From Verrucomicrobiia bacterium (GTDB taxonomy: Bacteria > Verrucomicrobiota > Verrucomicrobiia > Verrucomicrobiales > DEV007): 34,378 nucleotides of DNA. The position numbers were made by a program, and so were the translations under genes. The notes beneath the pieces were generated by a model, which was not told the DNA's origin, searched no databases, and was given only the letters and a program-made list of their open reading frames with translations. Positions 1 through 7,748 of the stretch are shown here, one piece after another (position 1 is the first letter of the stretch; every line of letters starts with the position of its first letter). The stretch spans positions 1 through 34,378 of the forward strand of contig JAGROY010000087.1 of NCBI GenBank assembly GCA_020439995.1, in the 5' to 3' direction.

Positions 1-138
1 TGATCAAGTTTTTCCATTCCTGACTTCAACCTCTCTCACTCATCTGCTCAAGCAATTCCCCATTTACCCATTAAATTCTTCGAAGAACCGTACTGATAGT
101 TACCGATGGGCGGCGGCACAATACGATTGCTCTGCAAC

Positions 139-199
139 GTAGTGGTGACTTTTAGTCGCCAGTAAGACAGAAGAATTGGCGACTGAAAGTCACCACTAC
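139..199. repeat. Long inverted repeat, hairpin-forming
   Basis: Two 23-base arms at 139-161 and 177-199 are reverse complements except for one position (T153 opposite G185, which would pair as G.U in RNA). They are separated by a 15-base loop. The element starts 10 bases beyond the stop codon of the leftward esterase gene (stop at 210-212), so it could act as a transcript end or mRNA-stabilising hairpin. There is no clear T-tract, so a classical intrinsic terminator is not supported. The arm length and near-perfect pairing also fit a dispersed REP/MITE-like intergenic element. I see no second copy in this window. Confidence 0.75.
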
Positions 200-209
200 A
201 ACGAACCGG

Positions 210-2156
210 CTAATTCGCTACAAAGTGCAGCACGCGCACGGCTGAGCCGCCGTGTTCGGGGTTGATGGCGGCTTTGATCTGCAGGCTGTGTTTGCCTCGT
301 TCCAGTCCTGCGGCGAACATCACGGTGCGGGGGTAGTGCAGGCCTTTACTGAAGTGGTGATACAGTTCCACTTTGCTCCAATCGCCACCATCGATGGATA
401 TTTCGGCAACTCCAGCGTCAGGGCCGGCCAGCACGTAGGCGCCGATGGATGCTCCTTCAAATTCGAGTGTCAGCGTCTCACCGGGACTTGTGCTGACGAA
501 CATGGGCACTTCGCGAAATCGTGTGCGGCACTCGCCTTTGATCGCGCTCCACTGGGGAATGGTGCGTTTCCATCCCGTTCCGGCCAATGCCTGGTCTGGA
601 ACCTCCAGAAATCTGCCGCGATCGTAGCTTTCACTATCCAGTGGCTTGGGCAAAGGTGAGCGCTTTTTCACTGCCGGAGTGCGAGTGTTAGGGCTCCAGC
701 TGGCGGTGAAAAGTTGATCAATCAAGTCCGCGCAGATGCGGTTGCCGTACGGTGCCGGGTGCGTGCCGCCGAACTGCTTCCATGTCAGGCGGTGGTCGCT
801 GATGCGTTGGGCAACTTCATGGGCCAATCGAATTGTTGGAAGCTGATAGTGCTCGGTGACGGCCGCGTGAGCTGCGATGGAAACGGGATCCTTGCCCGCC
901 TGCAGTGCCTCAAGAATCGGTGGATTCACAAAGTAGGTGACGACGACGTCCACCTCTGGATTCTGCGTCCGCGCGTGACGGATGATTCCTTCCATCCCGC
1001 GAATGCAGTCGCGCCGTGCGTGCACCGCATCCTGATCATCGTTCACGGCAAACTCGACGAACAGGAGATCGACGGGCGCTGGCTCTTTCGAAAGCACATC
1101 CGCGTCGAGTCGAAAGGCGCCGGTGGTCGAGCAAGTGGAAGAAATGCCCGCTGCGGTGAATGTAAATTGTGTCTCTGGGAACCGCTTTTGCAGCAGATCA
1201 CACACCATCGGCCGGTAGCCATCCATCTCAGTAATCGATCCGCCGATGAAAGCAACGTGTCCGGTCTTGGTCGCCTGAAACTTTGCGCCGGATCGCGTCA
1301 AGCCCGTGCGCACGAGCACATTTTCACTGAACGGTTCCGTCGCATTCAACGCGGCATCGACGTGTCGGGTGATGAAATTGACGATCGGCGCAGGATCTTT
1401 CAGTGCATGTGGATGGTGGTCGACTCCAGGCTTGCGAATGACCTCGATCGATCCGCCCAGTTCCCGGTAACGTTCTTCGAGAATGTTCGTGTTCTCGGCG
1501 ACCGGCACTACGGTGTCCGCTTCACCGACGACGTGCAGCACGGGCACGCCTGCCTTTGCCAGAGGTTGCAGCTGTTCTTGATCGATCGGGTTGCCTTTGA
1601 AATCCGCCAGGGTGTCTTCAGTCAGGCCGTATGCCTGCATTGCTTTCTCCCAATCACTCGGGCTCCCCTTGCCTAAACCCTTGCCGCCGGGCCAACTGCT
1701 GATATCACACACCGGTGCGTCGCCATACAGGCAGGCTACCTTCTCCGGATTCCGCGCTGCCCAGTTGTAGATGATCAATCCGCCACGGCTCATGCCTTCC
1801 AGCGCCGCCTTGCGGGCGAGATCGTATCTGCCCACAACATGCGCGTAGAAATCATCCCAGTGCGCCACTGCCTCAGGGCCGCCGAAGAGTCCACCGACTT
1901 CGCAATACGCTACGTGATATCCCATTTCTAACAAAGCCACATCAGCCTGCGGTTCATGGCCAAAGAACCGGGCCCGCCAGATCCATGGCCGTCCGGCAGC
2001 GGCCTGCTTCGGGGTTACCAGAATGCAGCTGCGGTCACCCATCGCGAAATCGTAGCGGTCGAAGCCGTGCCAGTCAGACTGCTTGCCTTCGTAGTCGGCG
2101 ATTGCGCTCGCAATACCGAGAGACAGGAGTACGAACAGAGAGAGGAAATGTTTCAT
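210..2156 (-). CDS. Secreted two-domain esterase: alpha/beta hydrolase fused to SGNH/GDSL hydrolase
   Basis: The 648-residue product starts with a clear signal peptide (MKHFLSLFVLLSLGIASAIA), which is why I place the start at 2156 and not at the upstream in-frame codon at 2207. Residues about 40-270 form an alpha/beta hydrolase with nucleophile S123 in GMSRGG, acid D214 (GEADTVVP) and H247 or H248. Residues about 298-485 form an SGNH hydrolase: S307 in GGSIT, a block II glycine near 337, N372 in FAVND, and H466 in GTHPAPYGN. Residues 510-648 look like a beta-sandwich accessory domain. Each part has its full set of catalytic residues, so two ester-cleaving active sites on one exported chain are likely. 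Such proteins usually deacylate polysaccharides or glycans, but the substrate here is unknown. The gene is monocistronic as far as visible, and the hairpin at 139-199 follows its stop codon. Confidence 0.8.
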   Translation of the reverse strand: MKHFLSLFVLLSLGIASAIADYEGKQSDWHGFDRYDFAMGDRSCILVTPKQAAAGRPWIWRARFFGHEPQADVALLEMGYHVAYCEVGGLFGGPEAVAHWDDFYAHVVGRYDLARKAALEGMSRGGLIIYNWAARNPEKVACLYGDAPVCDISSWPGGKGLGKGSPSDWEKAMQAYGLTEDTLADFKGNPIDQEQLQPLAKAGVPVLHVVGEADTVVPVAENTNILEERYRELGGSIEVIRKPGVDHHPHALKDPAPIVNFITRHVDAALNATEPFSENVLVRTGLTRSGAKFQATKTGHVAFIGGSITEMDGYRPMVCDLLQKRFPETQFTFTAAGISSTCSTTGAFRLDADVLSKEPAPVDLLFVEFAVNDDQDAVHARRDCIRGMEGIIRHARTQNPEVDVVVTYFVNPPILEALQAGKDPVSIAAHAAVTEHYQLPTIRLAHEVAQRISDHRLTWKQFGGTHPAPYGNRICADLIDQLFTASWSPNTRTPAVKKRSPLPKPLDSESYDRGRFLEVPDQALAGTGWKRTIPQWSAIKGECRTRFREVPMFVSTSPGETLTLEFEGASIGAYVLAGPDAGVAEISIDGGDWSKVELYHHFSKGLHYPRTVMFAAGLERGKHSLQIKAAINPEHGGSAVRVLHFVAN

Positions 2157-2238
2157 CGCTCCCGATACTGAGACTCTCGGTTGGCGCGGCAAGCTTTTTG
2201 AGTGCACAGGTACGTGGCAGTTGCCTGCAGGCTAACCG

Positions 2239-3138
2239 TTACACTGGCTGAGTGCGTCGCCGCCGAATGACCATGCTGGCACCGCCGGTAAGGATTAGAA
2301 GCATTGCGGCCGAAGGTTCAGGCACAGCATCCGCATTCACTCGAATATTGTCGAGATCGATGCCTACCGCTGTGCTGGCACCGCCACTCCGGCCGCCAAA
2401 TGCAACCGCCCAGCCGGTGGGATCGGTTGGCGCAAGACCGGAACCCGGGATGTTGAATCCGAGCACTGCCTCCTTCTCAAATACCGAGATGTTTTCCGCT
2501 GCACCGTAGACATCGCGGATGAGACTGAGCGAGGCCACTGCGTCATCGCCAGTGTTTTCCAGATCAAGGACGATGCGGTTGAACAGGCCATCGTTGATAT
2601 TGAAACCGAGGACATTTGCTGCAACCCGTCTGCCATCGGCATTGAGCGTGATCATGTTCTTCTGTGTTTCAAACGCCCCGTCGAAGAGATCGAAGCCGAC
2701 GGAGAACGCGAGATTCCAGCGTGGTTGCTCCCAGGTGACAGCTTCTTCGTTGACGTCCAGCTGGGTGAAGTCTTCTGGAATGTATCCGCCATAGTTGACG
2801 TAGTCGTAGATCGCAAATCCGAAGCCTTCGGTGCTCTGGCCGTTGGCGTCGGGCGTCATGCGGAAATCAAACTCCGCGTGAATGCTGGAAGTGTTTGCTC
2901 CGGATGGCACGAAGGCGATGGTGTTACTCAATCCTGCAACGCCGTTGGGCTGGAGTTGGTAATAGTTCCCGGATGGCCCGCCTGAAACAACCATGGGAGG
3001 TGCCATGTCTGCATAGGACACGCCAGTGTAGCCCGAGTCCATTGTCGGATTTTCAAACAATGCTGAGATGCCTGCTTGTGCCATCGTTGCTGATGCCACA
3101 GAGGCGGTCGTCATGAGACGTAAGATCTTGAACCACAT
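2239..3138 (-). CDS. PEP-CTERM sorting-domain protein
   Basis: A 299-residue exported protein. The N-terminus (MWFKILRLMTTASVASATMAQAG) is a signal peptide. The C-terminus has the full PEP-CTERM tripartite signal: VPEPS, a hydrophobic stretch, then the basic cluster RRRR about six residues before the end. The middle is beta-rich and has the pattern of the lectin-like or 'choice-of-anchor' surface domains usual for this class. PEP-CTERM proteins are processed by an exosortase and end up in the envelope or extracellular matrix; no exosortase is in this window. I chose 3138 over the longer start at 3174 because the signal peptide begins there and because 3174 would overlap the divergent gene starting at 3167. 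Confidence 0.85.
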   Translation of the reverse strand: MWFKILRLMTTASVASATMAQAGISALFENPTMDSGYTGVSYADMAPPMVVSGGPSGNYYQLQPNGVAGLSNTIAFVPSGANTSSIHAEFDFRMTPDANGQSTEGFGFAIYDYVNYGGYIPEDFTQLDVNEEAVTWEQPRWNLAFSVGFDLFDGAFETQKNMITLNADGRRVAANVLGFNINDGLFNRIVLDLENTGDDAVASLSLIRDVYGAAENISVFEKEAVLGFNIPGSGLAPTDPTGWAVAFGGRSGGASTAVGIDLDNIRVNADAVPEPSAAMLLILTGGASMVIRRRRTQPV

Positions 3139-3166
3139 GAGGAAAAAGTGACAGTATTTCGATGAA

Positions 3167-6100
3167 ATGGTCAAAGGGATATTTTACACGGCATTGCTTG
3201 GTCTCAGCTGGGGGTTCCTGGCTGGAAACAGGTTGCGTGCCGATGAACTCCTTTCCATCGCGGGTGATCCTAACAACCCACTAGTTTCCCGGGCCGGTTC
3301 GGAAGCTCGCCAGGCGACAATGGTCATCGACGAGGGGCATCCGTTTGATCTCTCGCAGGCTCCGGATGGAGTGGGCGTCCTGACGCAATTCAGATTCTTT
3401 GTGAAGCAGGCAACGGGCAGGGTCACTCCGTTCGTCGCGCGCCGACTGGGAGATAATGCATTCAGTGTCATGGCAATAGGCAAAACGCGGGTGGTCGGTG
3501 TCGATTTCACACGTGAAGACGTCGGGACGATGGTGGGCTTCCCGTTTTCAGATGAGCCGGTGGCGCTGCGTGTCGACGACGGGTGGGTAGCTGGCTTTCT
3601 GTCGGCAAATGCAGACGGCAGTGATTCTGGCCGGTCACCTGTTCCTTTTGAGGTGACGGGCAATGAAGTCTGGACCACTGGGGGGCAGAACATTGGGGAC
3701 AGCGGAAGCATTCGATTGAACGCAGCGCCAACGCGAGGTGCGCAGACGGATCTGGAGAAGATTAGCACCTATGCGTTTCAAATCACTGCGGTAGAATCGG
3801 TGACTGATCCGGTGCCGCCCATTGGTTTGGAAACGGAATCGGAGTTCATCCCAGCATCGGCAGTGACCGGGACGGCGGTGGCAACGCTGCTCGCTGTGGA
3901 TCCGAATCCTGGGGATGAGCTTACATTTCGCCTGGTGGAAGGGGAGGGGAGCGCTGACAATGAGCTCTTCCGCATAGAGGGTACAATGTTAGTGACGGTG
4001 GATGATCTGCCTGGGCAGGTGCGCGACTACCAGATTCATGTCGAGGTGGTCGACAGTGGTGGCTTGAAGGTTGACGCTGCTCTTACTCTCCGCGCGCGAT
4101 TGCCAATGCCCCCGGGCCGGATCACGTTGGACTCGCTGGAAATTCCGCTGGGAACCACTTCCGGCCGCCGCATTGGTTGTCTCTCCGCAGAAGATCCGAA
4201 TGTTCAGGATTTCGGTGACTGGCACACTTTTCAATTTGCTGCTGGCGATGGAGATGCGGACAACGGTTCATTCTCGATCCATGACGACAAGTTGTTCTGG
4301 ATCGGTGGAAATGTTGAGCCTGGTGAGGATTTTTCGATTCGCATTCGGGCGACGGATCGCACGGGGCTTTCACTCGAGCAGACGTTCGAAATTTCCGGTC
4401 AGGAGTTGGATCGTTCTTTGATTGGGAATGCCGTCACTGGCAGGAAAACATCGCGTGCCGACGTGACGCCCGCGTTCTACACAAACTTTGCTGCGATGCC
4501 ATCGGACGGAGTTGTCGATGCCGTTGAAATCTACTTTCAGGGGCAAGCGAGTTCCAGAATCTTCCACATGCTGCAGTTGCGGGCGGACGTTTCGGGGGGA
4601 TACCGGGTGGTTTACGACAGCGGTGCGACGGTGCCGAGAGGAGTTCAGGATGAGCCAGTAAGGATCCCGTTTTCGAACGGCCCCACCACCGTGAAGAAGG
4701 GTGATATTTTTGCACACTATGGAACCGGCATTCCGCTGAATATCGAAGGCGTTTTGAGTGACACTGGCGGTGATCAATTCTTCCCGGTTTTTGTGCCATT
4801 GGAACAGCCAGAGGTCGGTGATCGTATCGTGTTTCCTGGGGCGCTGTTCGTGAACACTGGCGGCCCGCAGCGGGACTACGCCTGGGCTGTGCATTTCTCG
4901 CCCACTGTTCCGCTTGCGCCAGTTGGTATCGCCCTTAGCTCAGTGGCGGTGGCAGCGGGTGCGACAGAAGGAACCAGGGTGGCAGCGCTTTCGGCGCTCG
5001 ATCCGAATCCGGATCGAGCGCACTCGTTTTCGCTCGTGAGCGGTGCCGGTGATGAGGACAATGTTAGATTCCAGATTGACGGAGCAACGTTGAAACTTGC
5101 CAGCGCAGCACCTGAAGCAGCGGCGGAATTAGGGCTTCGCATTCAGGCCACTGACAGCGATGGGCTCCGCTGGACGCAGGCGTTCCGGATATCTGTTCTG
5201 GAGACTGCGGCACCGACGGCAATTCGCACCGATGAGCCTGTGCTCTTCTCAGGCATCCCGGTCGGCGTGTCATTTGCCCGGCTACTGGCAACCGACCCTG
5301 GCATTGCGCACGGCGAAAGGCACGCGTTCCAGTTGATCGGTGGCTATGGCGATGATGACAACGGTCTGCTGGTGATCAATGGCGACAGTCTTTCCCTGAG
5401 CGAGGTACTGGCAAGCGAACAGAGCACGCTGCGATTTCGCGTGCGGGCTACCAACGAGTCAGGTTTGAATTTTGAGCGATCCGTGATTTTGCCAGTTACC
5501 CAGATGCTCGGCAATGTGCTGGAGTCGCGGACGACCGGCGGCGAGGAGCGCGGCGATGCCTTCTACACGAACTTTCTGGAAGTTCCTGAGCCAGGTACTG
5601 CATACGGCATCAGTCGCTGGCAGCAGGCCAGTGCCGGTGAGTTCAGCATCGTGCAAATTCGCGTCACCGCGAGCAGTGACAACATTTACAACGTCATTCA
5701 CAGCAGCGGCACCATCGAAGTCGCAGGCAATGCCGCCAGTGGCATCGCCCACGAGTTCTTTTTGAGTGGCCCGTCGCGGGTCGAGCCGGGGGATCTTTTT
5801 GGCAGCTATGGCAACGGGCTCGCTTTCTCGGAAACGGATTCAGCAAAAGGAAGCTTCGTTCCTGTCTACTGGGCGAGGCTTCGTCCGACGCGACCTAACA
5901 TTATCACCTTGGGAAGTCCCGCCTTCCGAGTCTCTCCGCGCAATTCCCGCGACTACGCCTGGGCAGTGCAATGGCTCCCGGATTCGCGCCGCAACCCAGA
6001 CCCGGATCAGGACGGCGATGGGCTGCCTGATGCATGGGAGATGGAAACGTTCGGGCAACTGTCTGAGAATGCCTTTGGCGATCGTGATGGCGATGGCCTT

Positions 6101-6403
6101 TCCAACCTGCTGGAGTTCTACGCAAACTCGAATCCGCTTGCCCTGTCGCTCGCGGAGCTTCCTGAAGTCGTGCCGCTCGCAGACAATCAAATCCGCGTGA
6201 GCTACCAGGCCAGCGATCTGCCGGAAATCGAGAAGCGTTACTTTGCCGAATGGTCGCCGGATCTGGAAGCCTGGGAAAAGATGAACGGTGTGACGACACT
6301 CGACGCCCCGCTCGGCGATGGTTCGCGCATGGTGCGCACCGTGTTTTCTCCACCCGCCGCAGGGCACGATGGGGGATACGTGCGTCTTCGGGCGGTGCCG
6401 TGA
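3167..6403 (+). CDS. Large secreted cadherin-repeat protein with three copies of an unnamed domain
   Basis: A 1078-residue exported protein (signal peptide about 1-25). Four cadherin-like repeats can be read from their shared DPNP...F.L..G.GD.DN..F.I.G pattern at about residues 218-310, 317-411, 587-678 and 683-778. Between and around them are three divergent copies of a ~160-residue beta-rich domain: about 30-209, 413-580 and 779-938. The last two share FYTNF near the start, a 'KKGDIFAHYGTG'/'EPGDLFGSYGNG' centre and an RDYAWAV end; the first is more diverged. Residues 945-990 hold two DxDxDG calcium-binding motifs (DQDGDGLPD, DRDGDGLSN), and residues 1000-1078 form a final beta domain. No sortase, PEP-CTERM or transmembrane anchor is evident. 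A calcium-dependent adhesion or matrix role is inferred from the cadherin and DxDxDG parts only. Confidence 0.8.
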   Translation: MVKGIFYTALLGLSWGFLAGNRLRADELLSIAGDPNNPLVSRAGSEARQATMVIDEGHPFDLSQAPDGVGVLTQFRFFVKQATGRVTPFVARRLGDNAFSVMAIGKTRVVGVDFTREDVGTMVGFPFSDEPVALRVDDGWVAGFLSANADGSDSGRSPVPFEVTGNEVWTTGGQNIGDSGSIRLNAAPTRGAQTDLEKISTYAFQITAVESVTDPVPPIGLETESEFIPASAVTGTAVATLLAVDPNPGDELTFRLVEGEGSADNELFRIEGTMLVTVDDLPGQVRDYQIHVEVVDSGGLKVDAALTLRARLPMPPGRITLDSLEIPLGTTSGRRIGCLSAEDPNVQDFGDWHTFQFAAGDGDADNGSFSIHDDKLFWIGGNVEPGEDFSIRIRATDRTGLSLEQTFEISGQELDRSLIGNAVTGRKTSRADVTPAFYTNFAAMPSDGVVDAVEIYFQGQASSRIFHMLQLRADVSGGYRVVYDSGATVPRGVQDEPVRIPFSNGPTTVKKGDIFAHYGTGIPLNIEGVLSDTGGDQFFPVFVPLEQPEVGDRIVFPGALFVNTGGPQRDYAWAVHFSPTVPLAPVGIALSSVAVAAGATEGTRVAALSALDPNPDRAHSFSLVSGAGDEDNVRFQIDGATLKLASAAPEAAAELGLRIQATDSDGLRWTQAFRISVLETAAPTAIRTDEPVLFSGIPVGVSFARLLATDPGIAHGERHAFQLIGGYGDDDNGLLVINGDSLSLSEVLASEQSTLRFRVRATNESGLNFERSVILPVTQMLGNVLESRTTGGEERGDAFYTNFLEVPEPGTAYGISRWQQASAGEFSIVQIRVTASSDNIYNVIHSSGTIEVAGNAASGIAHEFFLSGPSRVEPGDLFGSYGNGLAFSETDSAKGSFVPVYWARLRPTRPNIITLGSPAFRVSPRNSRDYAWAVQWLPDSRRNPDPDQDGDGLPDAWEMETFGQLSENAFGDRDGDGLSNLLEFYANSNPLALSLAELPEVVPLADNQIRVSYQASDLPEIEKRYFAEWSPDLEAWEKMNGVTTLDAPLGDGSRMVRTVFSPPAAGHDGGYVRLRAVP

Positions 6404-6956
6404 GAAAGTGGGCTCACGCCCTGACCCTGACGCCAGATCTAGCTCTCACTTTGGCATAGAGATCAGTATATCGACCAGAAGTCTCCTCTATTGGATTGAA
6501 TCCACACCTCGCCGAAAGGACGCCTCATCCTCCGCCGAATACGAGAGGATTAAGGCGCGAACGCTATCAACTAGATCAACCAGAGCTATGAGGTAAGTGA
6601 ACGCTACACGTTGGGCTTGGCGCAAGCAAGCTTGTTCAGTAGTTCAGCAGGAACGGGTTTTGGGGGATTGACGGATGGGCGGCGGAGCTGGCAGGTTTGG
6701 CTCCGGTAGATTCGAAGCATAGTGCCGGAGAATGTGTTTCAGGAGCTACTGGAGGATGCGGTTTCTTGAATGGTTGGGCTTCAGTGGGGGTTCCCTTGGT
6801 TGGCGCAGCGCGGAGGGTGTGAAAAAGCGCTGTCGAGCCAGCGCACTCCAGAGGCACGATTGGCTCGATTCTCTGCGGCTTGTCGGGGATTGCGGGGCGT
6901 GCTTTGATGGGACGCACGGCGAGTGGTTCGCCTGGCAAGCTGAAAAGAGAAAGACG
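6404..6956. other. Non-coding stretch with structured GC-rich part
   Basis: About 550 bases without a gene I can support. Bases 6780-6950 are open on both strands and read like the structured intergenic repeats of this phylum: there is a perfect 6-bp inverted repeat (GCGCTG/CAGCGC, 6-base loop) at about 6826-6843, with further short GC-rich complementary pieces around it. The reading frame that continues upstream from the cupin gene shows no protein family before the ATG at 6957, so I treat it as spurious. Confidence 0.5.
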
Positions 6957-7421
6957 ATGAAATCCATTCAAGGTTACCATTTGATCACGCCGGACGACTT
7001 GCACTGGCGGCCTTCCAATTTGATGCAGATTCCGAATGCGGATTTTCTTGAACGCACGGGCAGTGAGAATCTTGGCGCGCGCCTCTGGCGAATGCCACCG
7101 CACAGCGCGAACACTCTGCACAAGCACATCCGGGCCGAGGAGTTCTATTTCGTTCTGGAGGGCGAGGGCCGTATGCGCGTGGGGGACGAGACGCTGACGG
7201 TGCCGCGCTATGGCGGCGTGCTGGTCGGGCCGGATCAGTTGCGACAGGTGTTCAACGATACCGATTCCGAGGTGCTCTGGCTCATCATCGGCGGGCCGGA
7301 AGAACTGGAGTTTCTCCAAGGCTCAAAATCCGAAATGGATCTCTCGCTGATCTATCCCAAAGACCCAACGCAACTTCCCAGGGAACTCGATGGTGTGGAC
7401 TGGCCGCCGAAGAATGCCTAG
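6957..7421 (+). CDS. Small cupin-domain protein
   Basis: A 154-residue single-domain cupin. The first cupin motif is present (HKHIRAEEFYFVLEGEG: two His and one Glu as metal ligands). In the second motif the usual His is replaced (PDQLRQVFNDTD), a variant seen in one common subfamily of small bacterial cupins that keep 'RQVFND'. The start at 6957 gives the typical length, and the sequence upstream in the same frame does not resemble a cupin; the ribosome site is weak (AGAGAAAG). No function can be assigned beyond a probable metal-binding or small-ligand-binding beta-barrel. The gene stands alone between two non-coding stretches. Confidence 0.8.
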   Translation: MKSIQGYHLITPDDLHWRPSNLMQIPNADFLERTGSENLGARLWRMPPHSANTLHKHIRAEEFYFVLEGEGRMRVGDETLTVPRYGGVLVGPDQLRQVFNDTDSEVLWLIIGGPEELEFLQGSKSEMDLSLIYPKDPTQLPRELDGVDWPPKNA

Positions 7422-7748
7422 ATCCAATGTGAGACCGTCCGTCTCGGCGGTGGTCTTCTTCGGCGCACCTCAAGATCCCGAGACTGAGGTTTGGACGAAT
7501 TCGGCAACAACGTCGGCGTTGCGTTTTGCCTTGAAATGGAAAGGGAAATAGATTCACCGAAAAGACGCAACGATCGCGAAGCCTGGAGAGCAACTCCTCC
7601 TACCTGCCCGCTTATTGCACCTTCGTAGCGATTCCATCACAGGATCTAGGCAGGTTCTGTTTTCTGCGAAAAACTTGAGAGCCCACTGGGCTTTTATAAT
7701 TCGAGCCGCTTTGGGCAACAAGGCGAAAAGGCGACTGCGCTACTGAAC
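7422..7748. other. Convergent intergenic region
   Basis: About 330 bases between the end of the cupin gene and the end of the leftward kinase gene. I see no coding sequence. A short stem (GAGAGCCC/GGGCTTTT, 3-base loop, two G.U pairs) at 7677-7695 with a T run on its right side could be a weak terminator for rightward transcription, but it lies about 260 bases past the cupin stop codon. Confidence 0.4.

Noticed and set aside
714..1676. 320-codon open frame on the plus strand inside the esterase gene
   Set aside because: It is fully antisense to a gene with two complete catalytic sites, has no signal, motif or family pattern, and such shadow frames are common in GC-rich coding DNA.
6636..7319. 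227-codon open frame on the minus strand over the cupin gene and its upstream region
   Set aside because: The cupin motifs are in the plus frame. The minus-strand product is Pro/Ala-rich and low in recognisable structure, as expected for a shadow of GC-rich DNA.
7677..7695. Possible intrinsic terminator (8-bp stem with G.U pairs, followed by a T run)
   Set aside because: The stem is short, contains two weak pairs and lies about 260 bases from the nearest rightward gene end. I mention it in the intergenic entry but do not call it as a terminator.
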